64,000 nucleotides of DNA, from contig NZ_JACJVO010000003.1 in the NCBI RefSeq assembly GCF_014212055.1, forward strand, positions 1 to 64,000, read 5' to 3'. This document shows, in pieces, positions 34,834-44,200 of this stretch. The notes beneath the pieces were generated by a model that was not told the DNA's origin, did no database searches, and worked only from the letters and a program-made list of their open reading frames with translations. Made by a program: the position numbers and the translations under genes. Within the stretch, counting starts at the first letter, position 1. Each line of letters begins with the position of its first letter. This stretch comes from Cohnella zeiphila. Lineage in GTDB: Bacteria; Bacillota; Bacilli; Paenibacillales; Paenibacillaceae.

Positions 34834-35739
34834 ATGAAAGCTAGATGGCTCAAGCAGTGGGATTTGCAGCTGATGGTCGTCCCGGCGCTCCTCTTCGTTC
34901 TTCTTTTCAGCTACGTGCCGATGTGGGGGATCGTCCTCTCGTTTCAGCAGTACAACTTGTTCAAAGGAGTGTTCCACAGTCCGTGGGTGGGGCTGGACAA
35001 CTTTAAGCTGTTCTTCAACGCGCCGGAGTTCTGGCAGCTCATGCGCAACACGGTCGCGATCAGCCTGCTGAAGTTCGTCACCGCGTTTCCCGCGCCGATC
35101 GTCCTGGCGCTGCTGCTGAACGAGATCCGCAGCATGGCGTTCAAGCGGTTCGTCCAGACCGTGACCTACCTGCCGCATTTTATGTCCTGGGTCATCGTGG
35201 CCACGTTCGTCACTTCGCTGCTCTCGGTGGACAACGGCAGCCTCAACATTTTGCTGCAGAAGCTGCATGCGATCGGGGATCCGGTGAACTGGCTGTCGAT
35301 CCCCGAATACTTCTGGGCGATCATCGTCTCCGTCGGCGTCTGGAAAGAAATCGGCTTCGCCGCGATCGTCTACCTGGCGGCCATCGCCGGCGTCGATCCC
35401 GCCCTGTACGAGTCGGCTTCGATGGACGGAGCCAGCCGGCTGCGGCAGATGTTCGCGATCACGATTCCGTGCATCTCCCCGGTCATTGTCATCTTCCTGA
35501 TTCTGGCGATCGGCAGCATCCTCAACGCGGGATTCGAAGATTTGCTGCTGCTCGGCAAAAATCCGGTGCTCGGCAGCGTCGCGAACGTGATCGACACCTA
35601 CGTGTACCGGATGGGGCTCAAGGAAGCCCAGCGCTACTCCTACGCTACGGCAGCCGGCCTGTTCCAGGCGGTCGTCAACGTCATCCTGCTTGTCGTCGCC
35701 AACCGGACGGCCCGCCGCTTCGGACACAGTCTATGGTAA
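34834..35739 (+). CDS. Sugar ABC transporter permease, LplB-type (module 1)
   Basis: 301 residues, six predicted helices, EAA loop YESASMDGASRLRQMFAITIP at about 188-210. The start KARWLKQWDLQLMVVPALLF and SYVPMWGIVLSFQQYN are typical of LplB-like CUT1 permeases. TCCCGGAGG precedes ATG. It opens module 1 (permease, permease, lipoprotein), followed by a response regulator and kinase. The 200 bp upstream carry a TTGACA-like hexamer but no matching -10 at good spacing. Confidence 0.93.
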   Translation: MKARWLKQWDLQLMVVPALLFVLLFSYVPMWGIVLSFQQYNLFKGVFHSPWVGLDNFKLFFNAPEFWQLMRNTVAISLLKFVTAFPAPIVLALLLNEIRSMAFKRFVQTVTYLPHFMSWVIVATFVTSLLSVDNGSLNILLQKLHAIGDPVNWLSIPEYFWAIIVSVGVWKEIGFAAIVYLAAIAGVDPALYESASMDGASRLRQMFAITIPCISPVIVIFLILAIGSILNAGFEDLLLLGKNPVLGSVANVIDTYVYRMGLKEAQRYSYATAAGLFQAVVNVILLVVANRTARRFGHSLW

Positions 35740-35773
35740 CGGCGGATCACCCGGAGAGGAGTGGGAATCGGTC

Positions 35774-36670
35774 ATGCGGTTAAGCCGAACGGAACGCACG
35801 GTGCAGGTCGTCATCTACGTGCTGCTCACGCTGCTTGCTTTCTTGACGCTGTATCCGTTCTGGAATTCGCTCGTCATCTCTTTCAACCTGGGCTCGGATA
35901 CGTCGCTGGGCGGAATTACGTTCTGGCCGAGGGCGTTCACCTGGGAAAATTACGAAGTCGTGCTGCGGGATCATCGGATCGCTCAGGCGTTCGTCGTCTC
36001 GGTCGCGAGGACGGTCGCGGGTACGGCGCTGTCGATCCTGGCGACCGCGGTCTTCTCGTACGGAATGTCGAAAACGGAGCTCGCCGGCCGCAAATATTAC
36101 ATGATTTTCTGTATCGTCACGCTCTACTTTAACGGCGGTTTGATTCCTTACTTCCTGCTCATTCACGGGCTTGGCATGATGAATACGTTCTGGGTGCTGA
36201 TCGTGCCCGGCGCGATCAGCATCTGGAATATGATCATCTTCCGGACCTTCTTCAAAGAGATGCCTGCGGGACTGGAGGAATCGGCGAAGATCGACGGCTG
36301 CGGCCACTTCGGGACGTTTTTCCGGATCGTGCTGCCGCTGTCCGGCCCCGTCATCGCTTCGCTGTCTCTTTTCGTAGCGGTCAATCTATGGAACGACTGG
36401 TTTACCGCCACGCTGTTCATCAACAATCCGAAGCTCGTTCCGATCCAATCGCTGCTTCAGGAGATCATGAACGCCAACACGGTCACGGAGCAGCTCCGGT
36501 CGCAGGGCGGGTCGAACTTTCTGGACAAAATTTTTCAAGCCCGGACCGTCACCACGAAGTCGCTGACCATGGCGACGATGATGGTGACGACCCTTCCGAT
36601 CATCGCCGTTTATCCGTTCGTGCAGAGGCATTTCGTCAAAGGCGTTCTCGTCGGTTCCCTCAAAGGGTAA
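35774..36670 (+). CDS. Sugar ABC transporter permease, LplC-type (module 1)
   Basis: 298 residues, six predicted helices, EAA loop LEESAKIDGCGHFGTFFRIVLP at about 165-187, C-terminus YPFVQRHFVKGVLVGSLKG. ATG 35774 is chosen (MRLSRTERTVQVVIY) with GGAGAGGAGTGGG upstream; an earlier in-frame ATG would overlap the first permease by 50 bp and add a non-homologous leader. Confidence 0.92.
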   Translation: MRLSRTERTVQVVIYVLLTLLAFLTLYPFWNSLVISFNLGSDTSLGGITFWPRAFTWENYEVVLRDHRIAQAFVVSVARTVAGTALSILATAVFSYGMSKTELAGRKYYMIFCIVTLYFNGGLIPYFLLIHGLGMMNTFWVLIVPGAISIWNMIIFRTFFKEMPAGLEESAKIDGCGHFGTFFRIVLPLSGPVIASLSLFVAVNLWNDWFTATLFINNPKLVPIQSLLQEIMNANTVTEQLRSQGGSNFLDKIFQARTVTTKSLTMATMMVTTLPIIAVYPFVQRHFVKGVLVGSLKG

Positions 36671-36715
36671 CTGCGTTCGCATATGGAATCTTCCGTGGGG
36701 GGTTGAATTTCACGA

Positions 36716-38407
36716 ATGAACAAGCGCAAATGGTTCTCGATTCTGTTCGGCTTGACCCTGATCGTCGGCGCCTCCGGCTGCTCCGGCTCGAACTCCGGCG
36801 GGAATGCGTCTCCGTCCTCGTCCGGCACGGCGCCCGCTTCTCCGTCCGCATCGCCTTCTTCGTCGGCTTCCTCTTCGGCCTCCGGCAGTCCATCGGCATC
36901 CGCCGACGCCGAGCCGCTCAAGTACACGATCTATCCGAATTACGATTGGTGGACGATGCAAGCGTGGGGCGACGATCCGATCTCCAAGTGGATCCAGGAC
37001 AACAAGAAGGTGACGATCGAGCCGATCTCCTCCGGCGGGGCGGCGGCCACGAAGCTGAACACGATGGAAGTGTCGGGCAGCTTGCCCGACGTCATCATTC
37101 TCGAACGCAAGGACGTGCCGCGCTTCGTCGAGAACGGCCAATTGGTCGCGTTGGACTCGTATCTGGACAAATACCCGAACGCCAAGGCGGCGATCGGCGA
37201 GAAGACGCTGGGCTTGCTGCGCGCCAAGGACGGCCATATCTACATGCTGCCGAACTGGTTCGCCACGAAGCCGACGAACAACGCGGGCTGGGTCGTGAAC
37301 ATGAAGATCTACACGGCGCTCGGCTCGCCGAAGCTGGAGACGTTCGACGACCTGGAGGCGTATCTGAAGCTCGTCAAAGAGAAGTATCCGGACGTCGTGC
37401 CGCTGGAGGTCGGCTTCCAGGGCGACGGCATCGATACGCTGATCTATGCGGGCATGGCCGAAGACCATCCTTCGTTTTATGCGAACGACTCGATGTTCGT
37501 CTATCCGGACGGGGACCAGCTGAAGCCGGTGTTGGAGGACCCGGCTCTGAAGGAAGCATGGCAGTTCGCGGCGCGTCTGTTCCGGGAGAAGCTCATTACG
37601 CAGGACGCGTTTACCCAGACAAACGATCAATACTTGGAAAAGGTGAATGCCGGCCGGGTGGCCGTCTACGCGACCGGCAGCGCCGGACCGGACGGCGAGC
37701 AGGCGCTTCGGCTGCTGAAGGCCAAGGACCCGACGTTCGACTATAAAGTGATCTGGCCGCTGCACAAGGAAGGGCTCGATCCGAACAAGATCTGGCCGGG
37801 CAACTGGAACTCGCTCGGCTGGAACGCAATCGTCATTACCCAAAAAGCGAAGGACCCGGAGCGGATTTTCGCCTTTTACGACTGGCTCGTCTCGCAGGAA
37901 GGACAGACGGTGACGTTCTTCGGCCCGAAGGGACTGTTGTGGGACGATCTGACGCCGGACGGGGTTCCGATTCCGAACGAGTACTCGAAGACGATCTCGC
38001 CCGACGCGCTGGAGAAGATCCATCCCGGCCAATGGACGGACCTGTTCGGCAACTCGGCGTTGGTCGACCGGATCAAGACGGCGCAGGAGGAGCTGAAGCC
38101 CGCCGACCAGCAGAGCTGGCTCGTGCGCAGCCAGCAGGACGTGCTCTGGAAAACGTCGATGAACGTAGACCCGTTCGTGAACAGCGACCCGGATCCGAAT
38201 TCGCCGGCGGGCATTGCCTCGACGCAGATGATCGAGTTTTTCAAGCAGACGTTCGCCAAGGCGATCTACGCGAAGGATGACGCGGAAGTGGTCTCGATCA
38301 TGGAGAAGGCCGACGCCGACTCGAACAAATTCGGCTTCGACAAGTACGTCCGGTTCAAAAACGACAAATGGCACGAAAACTTGCAGAAAATAAACGGAAA
38401 TTCATAG
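36716..38407 (+). CDS. Sugar ABC transporter substrate-binding lipoprotein (module 1)
   Basis: 563 residues. Signal MNKRKWFSILFGLTLIVGAS with lipobox GASGC and lipid-anchored Cys22, then an exaggerated Ser/Ala/Pro linker to about residue 62 before the extracellular LplA-class binding domain (HIYMLPNWFATKPTNNAGW, AKDPERIFAFYDWLVSQEGQ). It is placed after, not before, its permeases. A strong terminator separates it from the two-component genes, so binding protein and regulators can be expressed at different levels. Confidence 0.92.
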   Translation: MNKRKWFSILFGLTLIVGASGCSGSNSGGNASPSSSGTAPASPSASPSSSASSSASGSPSASADAEPLKYTIYPNYDWWTMQAWGDDPISKWIQDNKKVTIEPISSGGAAATKLNTMEVSGSLPDVIILERKDVPRFVENGQLVALDSYLDKYPNAKAAIGEKTLGLLRAKDGHIYMLPNWFATKPTNNAGWVVNMKIYTALGSPKLETFDDLEAYLKLVKEKYPDVVPLEVGFQGDGIDTLIYAGMAEDHPSFYANDSMFVYPDGDQLKPVLEDPALKEAWQFAARLFREKLITQDAFTQTNDQYLEKVNAGRVAVYATGSAGPDGEQALRLLKAKDPTFDYKVIWPLHKEGLDPNKIWPGNWNSLGWNAIVITQKAKDPERIFAFYDWLVSQEGQTVTFFGPKGLLWDDLTPDGVPIPNEYSKTISPDALEKIHPGQWTDLFGNSALVDRIKTAQEELKPADQQSWLVRSQQDVLWKTSMNVDPFVNSDPDPNSPAGIASTQMIEFFKQTFAKAIYAKDDAEVVSIMEKADADSNKFGFDKYVRFKNDKWHENLQKINGNS

Positions 38408-38416
38408 AAGCGGGAA

Positions 38417-38457
38417 GACAAGGGTATATACTCGGCTATATACCCGTTGTCTTTTTC
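38417..38457 (+). terminator. Terminator between module-1 transporter and regulators
   Basis: GACAAGGGTATATA (38417-38430) pairs with TATATACCCGTTGTC (two-base bulge), followed by TTTTT. It lies 9 bp after the lipoprotein stop and 22 bp before the response regulator start. Confidence 0.88.
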
Positions 38458-38478
38458 TGCTATCGGAGGGGGATGCGC

Positions 38479-40014
38479 ATGTATCAAGTGCTGCTTGTCG
38501 ACGACGACCGGATGGACCTTGAAGGCCTCGTTCGGCTCATTCCGTGGGAGAGCTTGGGCATGGCCGTATGCGGCACCGCCTCCAACGCATACGATGCGCT
38601 GGATCTGGCCGAAGGCCGTCCGGTGGACCTTCTCGTGTCGGACATCAAGATGCCGGCGATGACCGGGCTGGAGCTGGCGGAGCGGCTCGCGAGCTTCCAT
38701 CCGGGCGCGCGGTTTCTGTTCGTCAGCGCCTACGAGGATTTCCATTATGCCAAGCAGGCGATCGCCATTCATGCAAGCGGTTACGTGACGAAGCCCTACG
38801 ATAACCGCGAGCTGGTGTCCGCGCTGGAGCGGGTGCGCGCCGACCTGGACAAGGAGCGGAAGCGCAAGCCGATGCTGGTCGCGGATGCCGTCCGGGAATG
38901 GCTGGAAGGCGAGAGAGAGGCGGAGGCGTTCGAGGGGGCGCTGCGCGAATACGGCCTTGCTCTGGGCGCGCGAGCCCCGGCGGTCGGCATCGCCGAGATC
39001 GACGATCCGTGGCGGATCCATGCCGATCCGGAGCATCCCTATCATGGCCGGATCGGGGAAGCGGTCCGGCTGATCGTCCGGATGTGCGGGGAAGCCGGGT
39101 ACCCGCTCGCTTGTCCGCTCGGCGACCATCGAGTCGCCGTCATCCTGGACAAGCCGGAAGGCGCGGCCCGCATGGAGGAGCTGGTCACGGCGGTGGGCGC
39201 CCGCGAGCCGTTCACGATCACGGTCGGAATCGGCCGGCCGGGCGCGGGCGGCGATGTGCGCGAATCGTACCGGCAGGCGAGCGAAGCGCTGTCCTGCAAG
39301 CTGTTCTACGGCAAGAACCGCACGATTGAGACGGCGCCGGCCCGCCGGCACGAGCACCGGACGAACGCCGCGGATTTGGACGGCTTGTTCGAGCAGCTGT
39401 TCGTCGCGGCCGCCGGCTACGATCTGCCGCGCATCGAGGACGGCGTCGAAGCGCTGTTCCGCTATGCCGCCTTGTTGAACGGCAAAATCAAAGCGAACCA
39501 TTTCGCCATGTTCGTGCTGTCCAAGATGGACGCGCATCTGGGCACGTTGAACGTCGGGCTGCTCGAGCTGCCGGAAGCCGACTGGCAGTCGTTCGACGAG
39601 CTGGCCCGGCTGGAGACGCTGGACGAGATGCGGATGTGGTTCCGCCGCCGGATGCTCGAAGTGTCCGAGCTGCTGCAGGAGCGCAAGACGAAGAAGGGAA
39701 GAAGGCTGATCGAGGAAGTGGAAGCGTTCGTGCGCGGCCGGCTCGCGGATCGGCTGACGCTGCGGGACGTGGCGGACCGGTTCGCCTTCTCTCCGAACTA
39801 TTTCGGCCACCTGTTCAAAGAGGAGACGGGCGAAAAATTTACCGATTACGTCACCCGGCTTCGGATCGAGAAAGCGAAGGAGCTGCTCGGGGACCCGAAG
39901 CTGAGAGTGTTTGAGGTGGCCCATCAGGTCGGATTCAAGAAGATCGCCCATTTCAGCGTGCAGTTCAAGCAGGTCTACGGGCTCAGCCCGGGCGACTACC
40001 GCAAACAAAGCTGA
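38479..40014 (+). CDS. YesN-type response regulator with AraC output domain (TCS1)
   Basis: 511 residues. Receiver domain 1-120 (YQVLLVDDDRMD, phosphoacceptor D55 in LLVSDIKMP, SAYEDF, and Lys near 105 in YVTKPYD), a long middle region, and an AraC/XylS HTH domain in the last 100 residues (LRDVADRFAFSPNYFGHLFKEETG and VFEVAHQVGFKKIAHFSVQFKQ). ATG 38479 is chosen, with GGAGGGGG upstream; ATG 38473 sits on top of that site. It is followed after 16 bp by its kinase gene. The pair probably senses the module's sugar and activates one of the flanking transporter operons. Confidence 0.92.
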   Translation: MYQVLLVDDDRMDLEGLVRLIPWESLGMAVCGTASNAYDALDLAEGRPVDLLVSDIKMPAMTGLELAERLASFHPGARFLFVSAYEDFHYAKQAIAIHASGYVTKPYDNRELVSALERVRADLDKERKRKPMLVADAVREWLEGEREAEAFEGALREYGLALGARAPAVGIAEIDDPWRIHADPEHPYHGRIGEAVRLIVRMCGEAGYPLACPLGDHRVAVILDKPEGAARMEELVTAVGAREPFTITVGIGRPGAGGDVRESYRQASEALSCKLFYGKNRTIETAPARRHEHRTNAADLDGLFEQLFVAAAGYDLPRIEDGVEALFRYAALLNGKIKANHFAMFVLSKMDAHLGTLNVGLLELPEADWQSFDELARLETLDEMRMWFRRRMLEVSELLQERKTKKGRRLIEEVEAFVRGRLADRLTLRDVADRFAFSPNYFGHLFKEETGEKFTDYVTRLRIEKAKELLGDPKLRVFEVAHQVGFKKIAHFSVQFKQVYGLSPGDYRKQS

Positions 40015-40030
40015 CGGAGGCGGGGGACGG

Positions 40031-41764
40031 ATGCAGCGGAACCGGACATACGGCAACCGGATGACTTTTCAATACAAGCTGTTCCTCACGTATTCGCTTG
40101 TCGTGCTGCTGCCTGTCGTCGTGCTCGGCACGTTGGCTTATCGCTTCTCCCTGGACGCGGTGCGCCAAAGAACCGACCAGTACATCGCCGGCACGGCCAG
40201 CCAGATGGTCGACAATATCGGATATCAGCTGGATGCGATCGGCCGGATGTCCGACCAGATTTTTTTCGACGAATCGATCCAGCAGGCGCTTCGCCTGAGC
40301 GAGGCGGGCTGGGACATGCAGCAGGCGGCGACGATGACGGTGTTTCCGAAGCTGGACGCGGTGATGAAGATCGCTCCGGGCAACGCGGCGCTGGAGCTGT
40401 ATCTCCGAAACGAGAAGTTTCCCGAGCTGTATTACGACCATAGCAAGACGAAGCCGCTGGACCGGGGCAAAATTTACGAGGTGTACCATTTCAGCCGTTT
40501 GCGGCAGTCCGAATGGTATTCCGGCGTTCAGAGCGCGCTGGCGACTTACAATCCCTCGTGGAGGCAGGTCGGAGAAGACGCGGCCGAGCACAGCGTCTCG
40601 CTGCTCCGGCCGTTGACCGACCTGAACAGCCATGAACCGATCGGCTTGTTGCGCATCCGCGCGGAGATGAAGGACGTCTTCCAGTCGCTTCTGCTCCGAA
40701 AGTTCGGGGTGCAGGGCTATTTGTTCGTGAAGGATGCCGAGGGCCGGATTCTGTACGGCAGCGATCCGAACCGGCAGCCGGTCTTCCGCTGGACGGAGCC
40801 GGAAGGCGCCTACTATACGATGGAGAGTCCCATCCCCGGCACGGATTGGAAGCTGGCTGTCAAAATCCCCTATGCCGAGCTGCGCAAGGAAAGCGTCTAC
40901 GTCCGCAACGTGACCATTCTCGCCTGCTTCGGCTGTCTGCTGCTTCTGCTGCTGATCAATTACGCCGTATCCGGCTACTTCTCCAAGCGGATCCGCAAGA
41001 TCGTGTCCTTCCTCGGCGTGCTCAAGGACGGCGAATGGTCGCGCCGCTTCCGCTACTCCGGGCAGGACGAATTCGGCTATATCGCATCGGCGCTGAACGA
41101 GATGGCGGAGAATATCGACGACCTCATCCGCAAAGTGTACGTGGCCGGCCTGGAGAAGAAGGAAGCGGAGCTGCGGGTGCTGCAATCGCAGATCAACCCG
41201 CATCTGCTGTACAACGCGCTCTCTTCGATCACCAAGATGGCGAAGCTGAACCGGAACGAGGATATTCACGACATGGCGCTCGGGCTGGCGAAGTTCTACC
41301 GGCTTACGCTGAACGAGGGCAAGGACATCATCGCCATCGACCGGGAGATCGAGCAGATCAAAGCCTACATCGACATCCAGCGCATTCGCCACGGCGACCG
41401 GTTCTCGGTCAGCTACGACCTGGACCCGTCGGCGCTCGGCCGCAAGACGATCAAGCTCATCCTGCAGCCGTTCGTCGAGAACGCGTTCGAGCATGCTCTG
41501 TTCCGGGGCCGCCTGAATATCCGAATCGCCGTCCGGAGAGAGGGAGAGCGGATCGTCTTCCGCGTCATCGACGACGGCGCCGGCATCGCGCCCGAGACGC
41601 TCTCCCAGATCATGGGGGAAGGCGAGGTGCGTCCCGGCTACGGGATCCGCAACGTAGACGAACGCATCAAGCTGCAGTTCGGAGACGAGTACGGCGTGAC
41701 GATCGCGAGCCGGCCGGGCATCGGCACCGGCGTGCGCATCCTGATTCCGGCCGCCGTTCCATAA
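40031..41764 (+). CDS. YesM-type sensor histidine kinase (TCS1)
   Basis: 577 residues. Transmembrane helix at about 16-36, extracytoplasmic Cache-like sensor to about 295, second helix (VTILACFGCLLLLLLINYAV), HAMP, then a His_kinase domain with the phosphoaccepting His in LQSQINPHLLYNALS (about 385) and an HATPase domain (FVENAFEHAL, VIDDGAGIAPET, GYGIRNVDERIKL). This class pairs with YesN-like regulators; the partner is the upstream gene. GGAGGCGGGGG precedes ATG 40031. The stop codon lies in the first copy of a 41-bp tandem duplication. Confidence 0.92.
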   Translation: MQRNRTYGNRMTFQYKLFLTYSLVVLLPVVVLGTLAYRFSLDAVRQRTDQYIAGTASQMVDNIGYQLDAIGRMSDQIFFDESIQQALRLSEAGWDMQQAATMTVFPKLDAVMKIAPGNAALELYLRNEKFPELYYDHSKTKPLDRGKIYEVYHFSRLRQSEWYSGVQSALATYNPSWRQVGEDAAEHSVSLLRPLTDLNSHEPIGLLRIRAEMKDVFQSLLLRKFGVQGYLFVKDAEGRILYGSDPNRQPVFRWTEPEGAYYTMESPIPGTDWKLAVKIPYAELRKESVYVRNVTILACFGCLLLLLLINYAVSGYFSKRIRKIVSFLGVLKDGEWSRRFRYSGQDEFGYIASALNEMAENIDDLIRKVYVAGLEKKEAELRVLQSQINPHLLYNALSSITKMAKLNRNEDIHDMALGLAKFYRLTLNEGKDIIAIDREIEQIKAYIDIQRIRHGDRFSVSYDLDPSALGRKTIKLILQPFVENAFEHALFRGRLNIRIAVRREGERIVFRVIDDGAGIAPETLSQIMGEGEVRPGYGIRNVDERIKLQFGDEYGVTIASRPGIGTGVRILIPAAVP

Positions 41765-41833
41765 TGGCGACGGTCATCTTCTAAATTCCGCTCGCCGTTC
41801 CATAATTGCAACGGTCATCTTCTATATTCCGCC
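41753..41833. repeat. 41-bp tandem duplication covering the kinase 3' end
   Basis: GCCGTTCCATAATGGCGACG... at 41753-41793 is followed directly by a near-identical copy at 41794-41833 (differences include TGGCG/TTGCA and TAAATT/TATATT). The first copy contains the kinase's last codons and TAA stop; the second repeats GCCGTTCCATAA outside the gene. This looks like a recent slippage or duplication event. Confidence 0.85.
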
Positions 41834-41891
41834 CCGTTTCGTCCCTCGGCGGCTCGCAGCATAATGGATACATGAGGGGGGAGGAATCCGA

Positions 41892-42794
41892 GTGTACCGC
41901 AAGCTGCGAGCCCAATACCAACTGCTGATCATGTCCATTCCATTCATGGCCGTTCTCGTCCTGTTCAGCTACGTGCCGCTGTGGGGCTGGATCATGGCCT
42001 TCCAGAATTATTCGCTCAGCCACGGCATTACCGGCAGTCCGTTCAGCGGGTTCAACCACTTCGCGGATCTGTTCCGGGACGACCGATTTTACCTCGTGCT
42101 GCGCAACACGCTGGTCATGAGCGGCATGAGCCTCGCCACCGATTTCGTCGGCGCGATCGGATTGGCGTTGCTGCTCAACGAGGTGCGCCTGCGTTTCTTC
42201 AAGCGTACGGTGCAGACGATCACCTACATCCCGCACTTCGTCTCCTGGGTCGTCATGGCGAATATCGTGCTGGGCAGCCTGTCGCCGGACGGCGGCATCG
42301 TCAACGAAGTGCTGATGCGGCTGGGGATCGTCCACGAACCGATCATGTTCATGTCCAAAGGGTCGTGGTTCTGGGCCATTCACACGCTGGCGGGTCTATG
42401 GAAAGAGTTGGGCTGGAGCACGATCATTTATCTGGCCGTCATCGCGGGCCTCAACGCCGAAATGTACGAGGCGGCGGAGGTGGACGGAGCGGGAAGGCTC
42501 CAGAAAATGTGGCACATTTCCGTCCCCGGCCTCATGCCGACGGCCGTTCTGCTGCTGATCCTCGCGACCGGGAACCTGATCAACACCGGCTACGAATCCC
42601 AGTTCCTGCTCGGGAACGGACTGAACATCGATTACTCGCAAGTGCTCGACCTGTACGCGCTGGACTATTCCTTCAGCATCGGCGACTACTCCTACGGGGT
42701 GGCCATCAGCGTCTTCAAATCGGCGGTCAGCATCCTGCTCGTTCTCGGAGTGAACCAAGCGGCCCGAAGGCTCGGCGGCTTCAAGGCGTTTTAA
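41892..42794 (+). CDS. Sugar ABC transporter permease, LplB-type (module 2)
   Basis: 300 residues, six predicted helices, start YRKLRAQYQLLIMSIPFMAVLVLFSYVPLWGW, EAA loop MYEAAEVDGAGRLQKMWHISVPG at about 186-208. GTG 41892 has GGGGGGAGG upstream. It opens module 2, but the partner permease is 429 bp away across a repeat-filled gap, unusual for such operons. Confidence 0.92.
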   Translation: MYRKLRAQYQLLIMSIPFMAVLVLFSYVPLWGWIMAFQNYSLSHGITGSPFSGFNHFADLFRDDRFYLVLRNTLVMSGMSLATDFVGAIGLALLLNEVRLRFFKRTVQTITYIPHFVSWVVMANIVLGSLSPDGGIVNEVLMRLGIVHEPIMFMSKGSWFWAIHTLAGLWKELGWSTIIYLAVIAGLNAEMYEAAEVDGAGRLQKMWHISVPGLMPTAVLLLILATGNLINTGYESQFLLGNGLNIDYSQVLDLYALDYSFSIGDYSYGVAISVFKSAVSILLVLGVNQAARRLGGFKAF

Positions 42795-42904
42795 AGGCTT
42801 GGTCCATTTCTGTCAGGATGGCTTAACGACACGGCGTACCGCTAACGTCTTCCCGTCTTCCACGCCGCACATTAGCCAACGGGCCTTTTCCGATGAGTAA
42901 GTCA

Positions 42905-43097
42905 CAAAAAACCTGCAAAAATGCAGCTTTTGACTTGCGAGAGTGGCGATATGGCGATAAAACCTGCAAAAGTGCAGGTTTTGGATGGTCGAACGACCGA
43001 ATTGCCAGTTTGAAGCGGGAAAAAGATGCATAATCGCAGGTTTTTGCTCCTAAAGGCCACTCATGCCCCCAAAAAACTGCACAAATGCAGGCTTTTG
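42905..43097. repeat. Four dispersed CTGCA-N4-TGCAG palindromic repeats
   Basis: The gap between the two module-2 permease genes holds AAACCTGCAAAAATGCAGCTTTT (about 42908-42931), AAACCTGCAAAAGTGCAGGTTTT (42960-42982), GATGCATAATCGCAGGTTTTT (43025-43045) and AAACTGCACAAATGCAGGCTTTT (43073-43095). Each centres on CTGCA-N4-TGCAG or a decayed form flanked by A and T runs, so each can form a hairpin on either strand. No protein gene is supported here; minus-strand translation repeats the motif LHFCRF, which I take as a by-product. Confidence 0.75.
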
Positions 43098-43223
43098 AGA
43101 AAACGGCTGTGTTTGAAGGCGAGGCTTGACGATAATATCACGGGCATAGAGTCCGGCGGCGATATCGTCGCCCTGCGTATGCCTTCCCACGTTTTTAGCC
43201 TTGCAGAAAGAGGTGCTGCCCGA

Positions 43224-44120
43224 ATGAATCGCAATTACGGCGTCGGGGACTACGCGTTCCAGGTCGTCAACTACGGCTTCCTGCTCCTGTTCGGCTGCTT
43301 GACGCTGTACCCGTTCCTTAACTTGCTGGCGATTTCGCTGAACGACTCGGTCGATTCGGTGCGCGGAGGCATTTACCTGCTTCCCCGGGTGTTCACGCTG
43401 ACGAATTACAAAGTCATTTTCCAAACGGACAATCTCGTATCGGCCACCTTCGTGTCGCTCGCCCGGACGCTGCTCGGCACGTTCCTGTCGGTGCTGTTCA
43501 CCGCCATGCTCGCGTACACGATCAGCCGCAAGGAGTTCGTGCTGCGCAAAGCGCTGAACATGGTCCTCATCCTGAGCATGTACGTGAACGGAGGGCTCAT
43601 TCCCTACTATTTGCTAATCAAAGACCTTCATCTGACCAACTCGTTCTGGGTGTACATCATTCCGGGTCTGATCGGCGCGTTCAACGTCATCATCATCCGC
43701 AGCTATTTCGAGCAGCTGCCCGAAGGGCTGGCCGAATCCGCCCGTATCGACGGAGCGAGCGACTTCCAGGTGCTGTTCCGGATCCTGCTGCCGGTCAGCA
43801 TGCCGGTCATCGCCACGATCACGCTGTTCGTGTCCGTCGGCCATTGGAATTCGTGGTTCGACAACTACTTGTTCAACAGCAAACAAAGCTTGTCCACGCT
43901 CCAATACGAGCTGATGAAGATTCTGCTCAAATCGGTGCAGCAGGTGTCCACCGACGCCGCCCGCTCGGGCAAAGTCGACAAGGCGATGGTGAACGCCGTG
44001 ACGCCCCAGTCGATCCGGGCCAGCATGACGATGGTCGTGACCGTGCCGATCCTGTTCGTCTATCCGTTCATGCAGCGGTATTTTATCAAGGGGATTACGG
44101 TCGGCGCCATGAAAGAGTAG
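43224..44120 (+). CDS. Sugar ABC transporter permease, LplC-type (module 2)
   Basis: 298 residues, six predicted helices, EAA loop LAESARIDGASDFQVLFRILLP at about 165-187, C-terminus YPFMQRYFIKGITVGAMKE. ATG 43224 is chosen (MNRNYGVGDYAFQ) with AAAGAGGTG 9 nt upstream; the frame stays open upstream through the repeat region, but that part is not homologous to permeases. Confidence 0.92.
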   Translation: MNRNYGVGDYAFQVVNYGFLLLFGCLTLYPFLNLLAISLNDSVDSVRGGIYLLPRVFTLTNYKVIFQTDNLVSATFVSLARTLLGTFLSVLFTAMLAYTISRKEFVLRKALNMVLILSMYVNGGLIPYYLLIKDLHLTNSFWVYIIPGLIGAFNVIIIRSYFEQLPEGLAESARIDGASDFQVLFRILLPVSMPVIATITLFVSVGHWNSWFDNYLFNSKQSLSTLQYELMKILLKSVQQVSTDAARSGKVDKAMVNAVTPQSIRASMTMVVTVPILFVYPFMQRYFIKGITVGAMKE

Positions 44121-44200
44121 ACGGCGGCGAGCGAGGCAAATCCGATATCACCCGGGCCTCCGCCCGATGATATAATCAGGACATAGGGGGAAATAGGAAC

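Noticed and set aside
38266..41494. Long minus-strand frames opposite the TCS1 regulator and kinase
   Set aside because: Composition is that of antisense translation (RRLQ/HLV-rich), and the plus-strand genes carry full receiver, HTH and kinase motifs.
42813..43031. Small minus-strand ORF with repeated LHFCRF motif between permeases
   Set aside because: The repeated motif is explained by the CTGCA palindromes in the DNA; the frame has no convincing ribosome-binding site.
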